A stretch of 64,000 bases of DNA from Paracholeplasma brassicae (GCF_000967915.1 NC_022549.1:186001-250000); one strand, 5' to 3'. Shown: positions 26,937-36,599, numbered from the stretch's first letter. Numbers and translations are program-made. Notes: generated by a model not told the origin, from the letters alone.

Positions 26937-28322
26937 ATGAAAAATAGATCCGAAATATTTGAGAAAATGAGCATAAAAAAGGCAGTCTTTACACTAGCAC
27001 TGCCAACCATCTTATCTCAGTTAGTCTCAATGATTTACAATTTAACAGACACCTACTTCATTGGACAAGTCAATGATCCTTATCAAGTAGCGGCAGTCAA
27101 CGTGGCATTTCCAATATTCTTTGTCTTAATCGTTTTTGCCAACCTATTTGGCATTGGTGGGGGCTCATTAGTCTCAAGATTATTAGGGAAGAAAGACTAC
27201 GACAACATTAAAAAAGTAACTATCTCGAGTTTATTTGGGGCATTCTTGATGTCTCTTGTTTATAGTATCTTTGTTTTTGTGTATTTTGATCAACTCTTAG
27301 GACTACTTGGTACATCAGTTAATACCATTGGTCATGCGAGAGACTATTTGTTTTGGACCGTTGTTATCGGTGCGGTACCTTCTACCTTAGGCATGGTGTT
27401 TGGACACTTATTAAGAAGTGAAGGATTCTCTAAACAAGCCTCCGTTGGGATTGCGATTGGTGGGGTTTTAAACGTCATCCTGGACCCAATCTTTATCTTC
27501 GGTTTTGACATGGGTGTTGAAGGCGCTGCATTAGCAACGATGATTGCGAATACGCTTGCGATGATCTATTACGTCATACTCATTATTAAACTAGGCGATC
27601 AAACCCACATGAGCTTTGATTTTCGATTGATTAGTTTTAGAAAATACATATGGATTCCGATTTTAGCAATTGGTCTTCCTGCGGCTTCTGCCTCATTATT
27701 TAACGTTTTCGCAACGACAATCATTAATAATTTAACCTCCGTTTATGGCGATTATGAGCTAGCGGCGATGGGGATTGTTAAAAAGATTGATATGATTCCA
27801 CTTCACGTGACCTTAGGTATTTCTCAAGGGATCTTGCCTTTGATTGCGTATAACTATGCAGCTAAGAATTATAAGCGTATGAGGGATATCTCAAAATATG
27901 GTATGAAACTTGTGATGATTTTTTCAATGCTTTGTGTGGTCCTCTTTGTTGTTGAGGCACCATTATTGGTACGTATCTTTATTAAAGATTCAACCACGGT
28001 GCACTTAGGTGAACGTTTCTTAAGAATTGCTGTTTTAGCCATGCCAGTCATGGGGGTAAACTTTGTTATTAATACCGCATTTCAAGCGATGGGTAAAGGT
28101 AGACAATCCCTACTGCTTTCGATTTCAAGACAAGGTTTAATCAACATTCCGCTTTTATACTTAATGGATTACTGGTTTGGTCTTTATGGGATCATTTGGA
28201 CACAATTACTAGCAGACCTCTTAACGTTTGCGATTGGATTCTACTTGTTTACTAAACTAACAAGAAAACTTCACGAAGAAGAAGACTATTATAACGCTCA
28301 ATTATTAACACAAGAAGTCTAG
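26937..28322 (+). CDS. MATE-family multidrug/cation efflux protein
   Basis: This 461-residue protein has about 12 membrane helices. Family hallmarks are the N-terminal ALPTILSQLVSMIYNLTDTYF, the VAFPIF and GIGGGSLVSRLLG segments, and the repeat-like second half beginning near IPILAIGLPAASASL. It belongs to the MepA/DinF-like branch of MATE transporters driven by Na+ or H+. The substrate is unknown. Monocistronic, with its own promoter gap and terminator. Confidence 0.92.
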   Translation: MKNRSEIFEKMSIKKAVFTLALPTILSQLVSMIYNLTDTYFIGQVNDPYQVAAVNVAFPIFFVLIVFANLFGIGGGSLVSRLLGKKDYDNIKKVTISSLFGAFLMSLVYSIFVFVYFDQLLGLLGTSVNTIGHARDYLFWTVVIGAVPSTLGMVFGHLLRSEGFSKQASVGIAIGGVLNVILDPIFIFGFDMGVEGAALATMIANTLAMIYYVILIIKLGDQTHMSFDFRLISFRKYIWIPILAIGLPAASASLFNVFATTIINNLTSVYGDYELAAMGIVKKIDMIPLHVTLGISQGILPLIAYNYAAKNYKRMRDISKYGMKLVMIFSMLCVVLFVVEAPLLVRIFIKDSTTVHLGERFLRIAVLAMPVMGVNFVINTAFQAMGKGRQSLLLSISRQGLINIPLLYLMDYWFGLYGIIWTQLLADLLTFAIGFYLFTKLTRKLHEEEDYYNAQLLTQEV

Positions 28323-28330
28323 ATAAATTG

Positions 28331-28359
28331 CCACGAACAAACGGTTCGTGGTATTTTTT
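28331..28359 (+). terminator. Intrinsic terminator
   Basis: CCACGAAC / GTTCGTGG perfect stem, then T-run. Confidence 0.85.
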
Positions 28360-28420
28360 ACATAAAAATGTCGCTTTTTTGATTCCGATAGTGTGCTACA
28401 ATAAAGAAGAGGTGTTTTCT

Positions 28421-29404
28421 GTGAAAATGACAATTAAGGAATTAGCAAGGCTTGCGAGTGTATCGGTTACGACCGTCTCACTTGTTCTAAATGATAAGCC
28501 TTCACGAATCTCTGAACAAAAAAAAGAAGAAATCAAACGATTAGCCAAAGAATACAATTACGAACCGAATCTAACCGCAAGAAATCTAGTAACCAAAAAA
28601 TCAAAAACGATTGGTCTTTTGATTCCCGATATTGAGAACTTGTTTTTTAGTGCACTTGCTAAAAAAGTAGAAGACGAATTAAGAAAAAATGGCTACTCTT
28701 TGATTTTGGTTAATAGCGATGATTCGTATAAAAATGATTTAGAACTTATTAAGAATTTAGAGAGTCGTGGGGTCGACGGGTTACTTTTAACCATTTCGAA
28801 TGAATCAGAAGCACATGAAAGAGAATATCGTAAACTTTTATCAAGACTAACCATTCCTTACGTGTTTGTCGATAGAACATTCTTAAACGATAATGACCCA
28901 CAAGTCTATTTTGATAACCAATTGGGTGGGTATTTTGCCACCGAGTATTTAATTAATGAAGACTATCAAAGAATAGGCTGTTTGAGCGCACCTAGTTCAA
29001 TGAATGGGCAGTTTCGATACAAAGGTTATTTAAAGGCATTAGAAACCTTTAAGATTCCATTTGATGATTCTCTGGTCTATGAAGGTGATTTTCGTTACCA
29101 AAGTGGGTATGAAGCAGGTGATTTCTACAAAGACAAATATGTTGATGCAATCTTCGCATCCAATGATTTGATGGCGTATGGGTTGATCAAACGATTAAAA
29201 GAGTTGGGGATCGATGTACCAAAAGACATTAAAGTGGTGGGTTATGACAACCTAGCGTTTTCATCCATGCTTGGCATTGATTTACCATCGGTCGAACAGA
29301 ACATTTCGGATCTCGGAAGTAGTGCAGTCAAACTCTTGATGCAATTAATCAAGCAAAAACAAACAAAAATTAAAATTGTCTTAGAGCCCGTCTTTAAGCG
29401 ATAA
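28421..29404 (+). CDS. LacI-family transcriptional repressor of the nucleoside operon
   Basis: About 327 residues. An N-terminal LacI helix-turn-helix (TIKELARLASVSVTTVSLVLND) with hinge helix (trimmed: VSVTTVSLVLND) is followed by a periplasmic-binding-like effector domain (KTIGLLIPDIENLFFS, VDRTF, FASNDLMAYG). This resembles RbsR/CcpA-type regulators. The start is GTG 28421 after AGAGG. It sits just before a nucleoside/ribose operon whose promoter carries a perfect LacI-type palindrome, so local repression with a ribose- or nucleoside-derived inducer is likely. Confidence 0.9.
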   Translation: MKMTIKELARLASVSVTTVSLVLNDKPSRISEQKKEEIKRLAKEYNYEPNLTARNLVTKKSKTIGLLIPDIENLFFSALAKKVEDELRKNGYSLILVNSDDSYKNDLELIKNLESRGVDGLLLTISNESEAHEREYRKLLSRLTIPYVFVDRTFLNDNDPQVYFDNQLGGYFATEYLINEDYQRIGCLSAPSSMNGQFRYKGYLKALETFKIPFDDSLVYEGDFRYQSGYEAGDFYKDKYVDAIFASNDLMAYGLIKRLKELGIDVPKDIKVVGYDNLAFSSMLGIDLPSVEQNISDLGSSAVKLLMQLIKQKQTKIKIVLEPVFKR

Positions 29405-29411
29405 AGAAGAG

Positions 29412-29438
29412 AAGGTAAAACTATGCCTTCTTTTTTTT
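29412..29438 (+). terminator. Intrinsic terminator
   Basis: AGAAGG / CCTTCT stem with T-run after the LacI gene. It separates the repressor from the operon it probably controls. Confidence 0.75.
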
Positions 29439-29451
29439 ATTATAATATGTG

Positions 29452-29509
29452 TTGACAGCGTTTACATCCTGTGATAAGATAATGTCGTAGTTAGGTAAAA
29501 CGTTTTACC
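29452..29509 (+). promoter_or_regulatory. Promoter and LacI-type operator of the nucleoside operon
   Basis: TTGACA (29452-29457), 17 bases, TAAGAT (29475-29480). Just after the expected start site lies the perfect 16-base palindrome GGTAAAACGTTTTACC (29494-29509), with the central CG typical of LacI-family operators. Bound repressor would block initiation or early elongation. Confidence 0.75.
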
Positions 29510-29519
29510 AGGTGAGAAT

Positions 29520-29942
29520 ATGACGACAACAATCGAGAAGAACGCCTTAACCGTACAACTTTATCAAGACATCAGAAAAACTGTTTCGTTTAAAGAATAC
29601 AAAGACGAGGACGTTGAAGTCGCACTAAAGCATACACTTTTTTCAGTGGTTGCTTATAAAGATGATCGACCAGTAGGTATTGCTCGTTTGGTTGGTGATG
29701 ATCGAGTAACGTTCTTTATCAAAGACGTAGTGATTATACCAGAATACCAAAGTAACGGGGTTGGTCACCAACTCATGCTTGCCTTATTTGAATACATTGA
29801 AGAACACGCTTGTGAAGGTGCTTATGTAGGCTTAATGTCAACGCCAGGCAAAGAAGCGTTCTATGAAAAATATGGGTTTATCAAACGACCAACAGAGAAT
29901 TTAGGAAGTGGGATGGTATTATACTATGAAAAGAAAAAATAA
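29520..29942 (+). CDS. GNAT-family N-acetyltransferase
   Basis: This 140-residue acyl-CoA-dependent acetyltransferase has VGIARLVGDD, the acetyl-CoA-binding segment VIPEYQSNGVGHQLM (motif A, Q/RxxGxG/A-like), and the late AFYEKYGFIKRP motif. The substrate is unknown. It is first in the nucleoside operon, directly behind the LacI operator, and overlaps the ribokinase gene by 17 bases. An acetyltransferase is not a standard part of ribonucleoside catabolism. Confidence 0.85.
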   Translation: MTTTIEKNALTVQLYQDIRKTVSFKEYKDEDVEVALKHTLFSVVAYKDDRPVGIARLVGDDRVTFFIKDVVIIPEYQSNGVGHQLMLALFEYIEEHACEGAYVGLMSTPGKEAFYEKYGFIKRPTENLGSGMVLYYEKKK

Positions 29943-30846
29943 AGTCTACGTACTAGGTAGCATCAATATTGACCTAGTCGTTGAAGTTGACTATCTACCA
30001 AAACCTGGTGAAACACTCAAAGGTAAACAGTTTCTTAGAAACTTAGGTGGCAAGGGCGCAAACCAAGCCATATCAGCCAGAAGACTTGGTTGTGATACGA
30101 CCTTAATTGCGAGTGTTGGTAATGATCCTTTTGGTAAAGAAGCATTAACTAAACTAAACGACAGTCTAATTAACACAACTAAAATAGAGTTATCAAACTC
30201 GGATACCGGCATGGCCTTTATCACAAGACATGAGGCGGAAAACAGAATCATCCTATACCCAGGGGCAAACCATGAGATGGATGAAAAAAGAGCGATGGAT
30301 GCACTAAATGGCACTCAAGGCGACTTGTTAGTAACGCAATTTGAAATACCTTACGAGATTGTTTATCATGGGTTGAAAAAAGCCAAATCTCTTGGTATGA
30401 CGACGGTATTAAATCCAGCACCCGCGACTAAAATAGGTAGTGAAATTTACGCGTGTGTGGATTACTTAATCGTCAATCAAACCGAATGCGAAATACTATC
30501 TGGGATTTACCCGAATTCGTTAGAGGATGTGTTAGTCGCCAAAGACTATTTCATTAAAAAAGGTGTCAAAAAACTGATTGTAACCTTGGGATCAAAAGGA
30601 TCCATCTATGTATCAAGCGATCAGATCATTGAACAAAAAGCATTCTTTATCAAACCAGTCGATACGACTGGTGCAGGTGATTCTTATGTAGGAGGCATCG
30701 CTTATGGTCTATTAAATGAGCTAACAATGAAAGAGACCTTAGAGATAGCTTCTGCTTGTGGGGCTTACGCCACACAAAAAGAAGGGGTTTATGAAGCCAT
30801 TGGAAATCATCAACAAATCATGAAATTTATGGAGGAGAGAAAATGA
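29926..30846 (+). CDS. rbsK: Ribokinase
   Basis: PfkB-family sugar kinase phosphorylating ribose at O5. Signatures are GSINIDLVVEVDYLPKPGET, NLGGKGANQAISARRLG (PfkB motif 1) and DTTGAGDSYVGGIAYGL (motif 2, catalytic Asp). The 306-residue length is normal for RbsK. The start ATG 29926 lies inside the end of the acetyltransferase gene. In this operon it would use ribose released by the nucleoside hydrolase and send ribose-5-phosphate to the pentose phosphate pathway. Confidence 0.92.
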   Translation: MKRKNKVYVLGSINIDLVVEVDYLPKPGETLKGKQFLRNLGGKGANQAISARRLGCDTTLIASVGNDPFGKEALTKLNDSLINTTKIELSNSDTGMAFITRHEAENRIILYPGANHEMDEKRAMDALNGTQGDLLVTQFEIPYEIVYHGLKKAKSLGMTTVLNPAPATKIGSEIYACVDYLIVNQTECEILSGIYPNSLEDVLVAKDYFIKKGVKKLIVTLGSKGSIYVSSDQIIEQKAFFIKPVDTTGAGDSYVGGIAYGLLNELTMKETLEIASACGAYATQKEGVYEAIGNHQQIMKFMEERK

Positions 30847-31763
30847 AAAAAAGACCAATTATCATCGATACCGATCCAGGCATTGATGACGCAGTTGCCA
30901 TTGCAATCGCGTTGTTTGATGAGACCTTAGACGTCCGTTTGTTAACAACCGTTTCTGGTAACGTCAGTGTAGACAAAGTCACAGACAATCTACTGAGATT
31001 GCTCAAGTTTTGGGGCAAATCCGTAAGAGTTGCCAAAGGGGCTCAAAAACCGCTGATACAAATCAGAGAAGACGCCTCGAGCGTCCATGGGTCAAGTGGA
31101 ATGGATGGCTATGAATTTCCTGCCGTGACCTATGAAAACTTAATCGAAGAGCACGCCGTAGTTGCACTTAGAAATGAACTATTAGAGTCAAAAGAAAAAA
31201 TCACATTGGTTCCAATCGGACCGTTAACCAATATTGCGTTGTTGTTAAGTACCTACCCTGAAGTAAAAGAGAAGATTGAAGAAATCATATTGATGGGTGG
31301 TTCTGCAGGTAGGGGTAATTATGGGGTATTATCTGAATTTAACATAGGATTTGATCCAGAAGCTGCCAAGATTGTGTTTGAATCGGGCTTGAAAATCACA
31401 ATGGCTGGGCTTGATGTGGGATTAAAAGCGCTCGTTTATCACGAGGATTCCTTAGAAATCAAAGCACAAAACAAAACAGGTGAGATGATTTACGCCCTGT
31501 TTCAAAAATATCGTGGGGGTAGTTTGAAAACAGGGTTAAAAATGTATGATTCAACGGCAATTGCCTATTTATTAAATAAAGATTTATTTGAAACGGTTTA
31601 CACGCACGTTTCAATTGAAACAGAGGGCACCTATACCAAAGGTGCAACCTTAGTCGATTTAAAAGGGTATCTAAAGAAAGAACCGAACGTCACGGTTTGC
31701 CTAGATATCAAACAAGAAGAATTTAGTGTATGGTTAAAAGAAGCACTAGCTAAGTGCATCTAG
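30843..31763 (+). CDS. Nucleoside hydrolase (IunH/Rih family)
   Basis: Cleaves ribonucleosides to base and ribose. The calcium-binding DTDPGIDDA motif is near the N-terminus (residues 9-17), with further family segments VHGSSGMDG, IGPLTNIALLL and LMGGSAG, and an EFNIGFDPEAA stretch. The 306-residue length fits. The base specificity (purine, pyrimidine or mixed) cannot be told. ATGA overlap with rbsK implies coupled translation. Confidence 0.92.
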   Translation: MKKRPIIIDTDPGIDDAVAIAIALFDETLDVRLLTTVSGNVSVDKVTDNLLRLLKFWGKSVRVAKGAQKPLIQIREDASSVHGSSGMDGYEFPAVTYENLIEEHAVVALRNELLESKEKITLVPIGPLTNIALLLSTYPEVKEKIEEIILMGGSAGRGNYGVLSEFNIGFDPEAAKIVFESGLKITMAGLDVGLKALVYHEDSLEIKAQNKTGEMIYALFQKYRGGSLKTGLKMYDSTAIAYLLNKDLFETVYTHVSIETEGTYTKGATLVDLKGYLKKEPNVTVCLDIKQEEFSVWLKEALAKCI

Positions 31764-31778
31764 TCGGGGGGAGACATT

Positions 31779-33164
31779 ATGGAACTAGTTTTAATGTATG
31801 TAGCATCGGTACTAGCGATTGCTGCGGTTGTATTTATGTTATTAAAGAAATTAGACATCAAGATTACTTTACTTGGTGTCGGGATGGCATTAATTGTGAT
31901 TGCAATGGCAATGGGCAAACTGCCAACCAAAGAATTTAATGATTTCATGGCACCATTTAATGCGATCATTGATCAGTTTAAAGCCACCCTGCCAAAAGCC
32001 GGGCTAATCATCCTAATCTTAGGTGGTTATACGGCTTACATGAGTAAGATTGGGGCAAACGATGTAACGGTTAATACTTTAACTAAGCCACTTAGAGGTA
32101 TTCGTTCAGCTTATGTGTTAGTGCCAATTGTGTTCTTACTTGGAAACGTCTTATCTTTAGTCATTCCAAGCGCATCAAATTTAGCTATCATTCTATTAGC
32201 GACCTTATACCCTGTTTTAAGAAAATCAGGGATGAGCACACTAACAGCCGCAGCGGTTATCGCAACCACGGCAACCGTTATGCCGACACCACTTGGGGGG
32301 GATAACGTTGCCATCGCTCAAGCCTTGGGTATGGATGTATCAACTTATGTGTTTAGATACCATGCGATTGTATCTGTACCAACCTTATTCTTTATGGCAT
32401 TTGTCCATTATTTCTGGCAAATGTATTTAGATAAGAAAGATCTTAAAAATGGGATTGTTAGACAAGAAGATTTAGAAATCGAAGCGTTAAAGACAATCAA
32501 TGGTGGATTCGTGTATAAGACGGTTTATACACTATTACCACTCTTACCAATCGTGATTTTATTACTTGTCTATGTCTTTAATCTACTAACAAAAGGCACC
32601 GATATTGGCATGTCAGTTGAACTGGTTTCATTAATTTCATTTGTCATAGCGATTGTTTGTGAATTGATTAGAAAGAGAAACTCAAAAGCAGTCTTAGAAG
32701 ACACAGAATCATTCTTTAGAGGCATGGGTAATGCCATGGGTATTGTGGCACTATTGGTTGCTGCTGGTGTATTTGTTCAAGGCTTAAAATCGATTGGTAT
32801 TATCACGCACTTACAAGACGTGATGACGACTGCAAACGTACCAGGGTTTACACTACCACTAATCCTTGTGTTACTATCAGCTGTAATTGTCATCTTATCA
32901 GGTTCAGGTACCGCATTATTCTATGCAATGGTTCCATTAATGGCACCATTAGCACTTGCTGCAGGCATTAGTGCTTATGCAGTTACAGTTCCTATGGGAC
33001 TTGCAGGAAACTTACTAAGAGCCGTATCACCAGTATCGGCCGTGGTTGTTATCGTTTCAGGAACAACCAAACAAACACCATTTAACATCGTCAAACGTAC
33101 GGCGGTTCCGATGGTTGCTGGTGTGGTATTCATGTTTGTACTTTCAATGTTATTCTTCTTATAA
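31779..33164 (+). CDS. DcuC-family transporter, likely nucleoside/ribose-linked
   Basis: This 461-residue protein has about 12 membrane helices. It resembles E. coli DcuC at several landmarks: GYTAYMSKIGANDVTV, a SLVIPSASNLAIILLATLYP-like segment (here trimmed), and HYFWQMYLDKKDL. DcuC proteins carry C4-dicarboxylates, but its place as last gene of a nucleoside hydrolase-ribokinase operon points to uptake of nucleosides or ribose. The ribosome-binding site is a striking GGGGGGAG. Confidence 0.82.
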   Translation: MELVLMYVASVLAIAAVVFMLLKKLDIKITLLGVGMALIVIAMAMGKLPTKEFNDFMAPFNAIIDQFKATLPKAGLIILILGGYTAYMSKIGANDVTVNTLTKPLRGIRSAYVLVPIVFLLGNVLSLVIPSASNLAIILLATLYPVLRKSGMSTLTAAAVIATTATVMPTPLGGDNVAIAQALGMDVSTYVFRYHAIVSVPTLFFMAFVHYFWQMYLDKKDLKNGIVRQEDLEIEALKTINGGFVYKTVYTLLPLLPIVILLLVYVFNLLTKGTDIGMSVELVSLISFVIAIVCELIRKRNSKAVLEDTESFFRGMGNAMGIVALLVAAGVFVQGLKSIGIITHLQDVMTTANVPGFTLPLILVLLSAVIVILSGSGTALFYAMVPLMAPLALAAGISAYAVTVPMGLAGNLLRAVSPVSAVVVIVSGTTKQTPFNIVKRTAVPMVAGVVFMFVLSMLFFL

Positions 33165-33210
33165 ACACAAGCCTAGTGGTAATTGGGGACTACTTACTTA
33201 AAAGAACGAG

Positions 33211-33233
33211 AAAACGGAGAAATCCGTTTTTTT
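33211..33233 (+). terminator. Intrinsic terminator
   Basis: AAAACGGA, loop GAAA, TCCGTTTT and T-run, ending the nucleoside operon. Confidence 0.85.
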
Positions 33234-33356
33234 GTTTGCCTAACGAACAAACTGAAATAATTGTGAAGCGTGAAACCGGATTTTATATTAAAATTAGATG
33301 ATATTTGAGGAAAATTAAGATTGTTCTATGATAGAATAATAATAGAGGTGATTAGT

Positions 33357-34349
33357 TTGAAAATATTAGTAACCGGTGGGCTAGGGTATATTGGCTCACA
33401 CACAATTGTTGAATTAGTTAAAAAAGGCCATGATGTTGTGATTGTTGATGATTTATCTAACGCTCAATTAGAGACACTTGATAAACTTGAGTCAATCACA
33501 AATAAACGCTTACCTTTTTATGAAATGAATGTAACCGATGAAAAACGAATGGAAGCTCTTTTCATCCAAGAATCATTTGACGCTTTGATCCATTTTGCGG
33601 GATTTAAAGCCGTAGGTGAATCGGTTTATAAACCATTAGAATACTATTATAATAACGTCGTATCTACGATGATTTTGGCAAAGTTATGTATAAAACACCA
33701 CGTGGCTAAATTCATTTTTAGTTCGTCTGCAACGGTCTATGGCGATGGGGTAGCACCATTTAGTGAAACCTCACCACTCTTAAGAACAACGAACCCTTAT
33801 GGGGAAACCAAAGCGATGAGTGAACGCATCTTAATGGATACTGCGTTTGCCAATAAAGGGTTTAATCCTGTCTTGCTTAGATATTTTAATCCGATTGGTG
33901 CGCACGAATCCGGCCTACTTGGTGAACTGCCAAATGGCATACCAAATAACTTAATGCCATACGTCACGCAAGTTGCCAAAGGCATTAGAGAAAAACTGAG
34001 TGTGTATGGCAATGACTACGACACCATCGATGGCACTGGTGTTAGAGACTACATTCACGTCGTGGATTTAGCTAAAGGTCACGTTGCGGCAGTCGAAGCA
34101 GATCTAAACGGTGCCAATGTCTTTAACTTAGGGACTGGAAAAGGGACATCGGTATTAGAAATTATCAAAGCCTTTGAAAGCGAAAACAACATTAAATTGA
34201 ATTATCAAATCGTTGATCGCCGTGCAGGGGATATCGCAACGTCATACGCAGACGTCAAAAAAGCCAAGGAAGTCTTAGGTTGGGAAGCCAAACTAGGCAT
34301 TAAAGAAATGGTTAAAGACGCTTGGTATTTTGAAAAAAACATCAAGTAA
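33357..34349 (+). CDS. galE: UDP-glucose 4-epimerase
   Basis: Short-chain dehydrogenase-fold epimerase interconverting UDP-glucose and UDP-galactose. It has the NAD motif GGLGYIGSH, the catalytic YGETK (YxxxK), and RYFNPIGAHESG and NLGTGKGTSV segments typical of GalE. About 330 residues. The start is TTG 33357 behind AGAGGTG; earlier in-frame codons lack a ribosome-binding site. It could serve galactose taken up by Mgl as well as surface polysaccharide synthesis. Monocistronic. Confidence 0.94.
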   Translation: MKILVTGGLGYIGSHTIVELVKKGHDVVIVDDLSNAQLETLDKLESITNKRLPFYEMNVTDEKRMEALFIQESFDALIHFAGFKAVGESVYKPLEYYYNNVVSTMILAKLCIKHHVAKFIFSSSATVYGDGVAPFSETSPLLRTTNPYGETKAMSERILMDTAFANKGFNPVLLRYFNPIGAHESGLLGELPNGIPNNLMPYVTQVAKGIREKLSVYGNDYDTIDGTGVRDYIHVVDLAKGHVAAVEADLNGANVFNLGTGKGTSVLEIIKAFESENNIKLNYQIVDRRAGDIATSYADVKKAKEVLGWEAKLGIKEMVKDAWYFEKNIK

Positions 34350-34357
34350 AACTAGAT

Positions 34358-34388
34358 AGACAACCCATTCGAGGTTGTCTTTTTTTTC
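34358..34388 (+). terminator. Intrinsic terminator
   Basis: AGACAACC / GGTTGTCT stem with eight or more T, after galE. Confidence 0.87.
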
Positions 34389-34419
34389 GTTTTTTACTAT
34401 AATAAGTACTGGTGATAAA

Positions 34420-34887
34420 ATGAAAAAATGTCCAAACTGTTGGAATGAAGTTAAACCGACCGATGCGGTTTGTCCTTTTTGCAAAGAAAAATTAAAGCGT
34501 ACATTTGAATACGAAGCCAAACTAACTGATCGTAGTGCGTATCAAAATGATAAAAATCTATACGTCTATGCCCTACCATTCTTATTTCAAAAAGGACTCA
34601 CATTTAAAGGCGTAAGTTCAAGGTTTGAGTATTTTATGGGACTCTTTTATTTAGCAGTAATCTTTACGTTATGTGCAATTTATCTAAACGTTTTACTGCC
34701 TGTGTTTTATCTTTCAATCATTCCAATCATTAACGCAACCACCAGACGTCTACACGATTCTAACCGAAACGCAAAAGACTACTTGATTTTACTCATTCCT
34801 TTAATGGGTATTATTTTCTTCTTTACCTATTTGGTAGCTGAAACAAACCCACACTCAGTTTATAGGGATCACATCAAAAAAGGATAA
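34420..34887 (+). CDS. Zinc-ribbon plus DUF805-like membrane protein
   Basis: This 155-residue protein begins with a zinc-ribbon (CPNCWNEVKPTDAVCPFC, two CxxC pairs). A membrane domain with three hydrophobic segments follows. The RFEYFMGLFYL and RRLHDSNRNAKDYLILL motifs are those of DUF805 family members. Function unknown. The start ATG 34420 is chosen over an upstream in-frame ATG at 34375 that overlaps the galE terminator. Confidence 0.8.
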   Translation: MKKCPNCWNEVKPTDAVCPFCKEKLKRTFEYEAKLTDRSAYQNDKNLYVYALPFLFQKGLTFKGVSSRFEYFMGLFYLAVIFTLCAIYLNVLLPVFYLSIIPIINATTRRLHDSNRNAKDYLILLIPLMGIIFFFTYLVAETNPHSVYRDHIKKG

Positions 34888-34909
34888 ACACCAGTTTTGG
34901 TGTTTTTTT
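34886..34909 (+). terminator. Intrinsic terminator
   Basis: AACACCA / TGGTGTT stem followed by T-run. Confidence 0.82.
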
Positions 34910-34995
34910 CATAATTTACGTTTCTTCTAAAATAGATTGACAAGAGTGAGTTAATTTGAAACAATGAATATGATACGTGTAAGGTAGGCGAAATA

Positions 34996-36513
34996 ATGGA
35001 TATAATCAAAGAGTCACTAATCATCGTTGGATCGATTTTTGGTGTACTAACGTTTTATCGTGAAATATACAAATGGATTGGGTTTTTTATGAAATCAAGA
35101 ACCTACCCCACAACGACAATTAAAAGAGAATATGCGGTGTTAATTCCGGCTAGAAACGAAGAAAAAGTCATTGGTAATTTGATTGACAGCATCAAACTTC
35201 AAAATTACGATCAATCTAAGATTACGATTTTTGTGGTTGCAGATAACTGCACTGACCAAACAGCCATTGTTGCAAAAACGCATGGGGCGATCTGTTATGA
35301 ACGATTTGATGATCAGAAAAAGCGTAAGGGGTACGCCCTTGATTATCTGGTCAATAGAATAAAAAAAGATTATGACATCAATGCATTTGATGGATTTTTT
35401 GTCTTTGATGCCGATAATGTATTAGAGCTCGATTTTATCGAGGAAATGAATAAGGCATTTGTACAGACAAACAGCATTGTAACGAGTTATAGAAATACTA
35501 AAAACTTTGATACGAACTGGATATCTGCTTCGTATGGGATTCACTTTTATCGTCGGTCAATGGCGTATCACAGACCAAGAAGTATCTTAGGTATTGGTAC
35601 ACATTTAAGTGGAACGGGTTTTCTTATGCCAACCTCAGTCATTTCTGATGGGTTTCACTTTCACGAGCTTACGGAAGACACTGAAATGACAATGGTCACT
35701 TCGGCAAATGGCATGAAGATTGCTTATTGTGAAAGTGCAATCCATTACGATGAACAACCCACCTCATTAAAAGTAGCATTGACCCAACGGTTAAGATGGA
35801 CAAAAGGCCGATTAAATGTCTTTAAGAAGACCTGGCGTAATACAATCAAAGGGATATTCAAATCGAATGGATTTACCAACTATGATCTATTCTTTTATTT
35901 ATTTCCTTACAGTTTAGTCGAACTTGGATTTCAAATTTGTTTGATGGTTGGTGGTGTCATCACTGCACTCCTTTTGGGTGGGTCATTAAACATTCGTGGA
36001 TTATTTATCGCGGTACTGTTATACTATTTGGCAAAATACGTTTCGAATTTATTTTATAATACACTCGCGGTAATCAGAGAGAAAAAAAACATTAGTTGCC
36101 CGTTTTACAAAACGGTATTTTTCTTAATCGTATCCCCTTGGTTTCAATTGATTAGTATTTACTTAATGGTGGTTAGTTTATTTAAAAACGTACAATGGCA
36201 CCCGATCATACATAGCGATTCGAAAACAATTGATGAGATTAAACAAGATAAAAAAACAATCCAAATTTTGAATACAAAGTCAGTATTTTGGAAAGTGATG
36301 GAAACGTTTGGCATCGTCATTGGGTTATTAGGGTTAATCTTATTTACCTACATTAATCAGGTCATTGAGATTTCTTTTATGAACCGGATAACCTACTTTG
36401 TGATACCTTCAATGGCCACCATATCGATCGTTTTTTTCAGTAGTTATGTGTTTAATAAAAAAACAGGTGATGAAAGACAAAATAAAAAAGCTAAAATGAG
36501 TTCAAAAGAATAA
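34996..36513 (+). CDS. Membrane glycosyltransferase, family 2
   Basis: A processive-type GT2 enzyme of 505 residues. It has an N-terminal membrane segment, then a GT-A domain with LIPARNEEKVIGNLI, a VVADNCTD motif, FVFDADNVLE (DxD) and TEDTEMTMV. The QRLRWTK motif (QxxRW) follows. The C-terminal region has several membrane helices, two pairs separated by a cytosolic stretch. The sugar and product are unknown; the nearest galE could provide UDP-galactose. Monocistronic, with its own start region. Confidence 0.9.
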   Translation: MDIIKESLIIVGSIFGVLTFYREIYKWIGFFMKSRTYPTTTIKREYAVLIPARNEEKVIGNLIDSIKLQNYDQSKITIFVVADNCTDQTAIVAKTHGAICYERFDDQKKRKGYALDYLVNRIKKDYDINAFDGFFVFDADNVLELDFIEEMNKAFVQTNSIVTSYRNTKNFDTNWISASYGIHFYRRSMAYHRPRSILGIGTHLSGTGFLMPTSVISDGFHFHELTEDTEMTMVTSANGMKIAYCESAIHYDEQPTSLKVALTQRLRWTKGRLNVFKKTWRNTIKGIFKSNGFTNYDLFFYLFPYSLVELGFQICLMVGGVITALLLGGSLNIRGLFIAVLLYYLAKYVSNLFYNTLAVIREKKNISCPFYKTVFFLIVSPWFQLISIYLMVVSLFKNVQWHPIIHSDSKTIDEIKQDKKTIQILNTKSVFWKVMETFGIVIGLLGLILFTYINQVIEISFMNRITYFVIPSMATISIVFFSSYVFNKKTGDERQNKKAKMSSKE

Positions 36514-36599
36514 GGCGAATAACCGCTTTTTTTTCTAAGAGGGCAGTGTCTATGATAAAATAGAGTATAGATAAAACACCTAAGAAAGAAGGTATTTTG

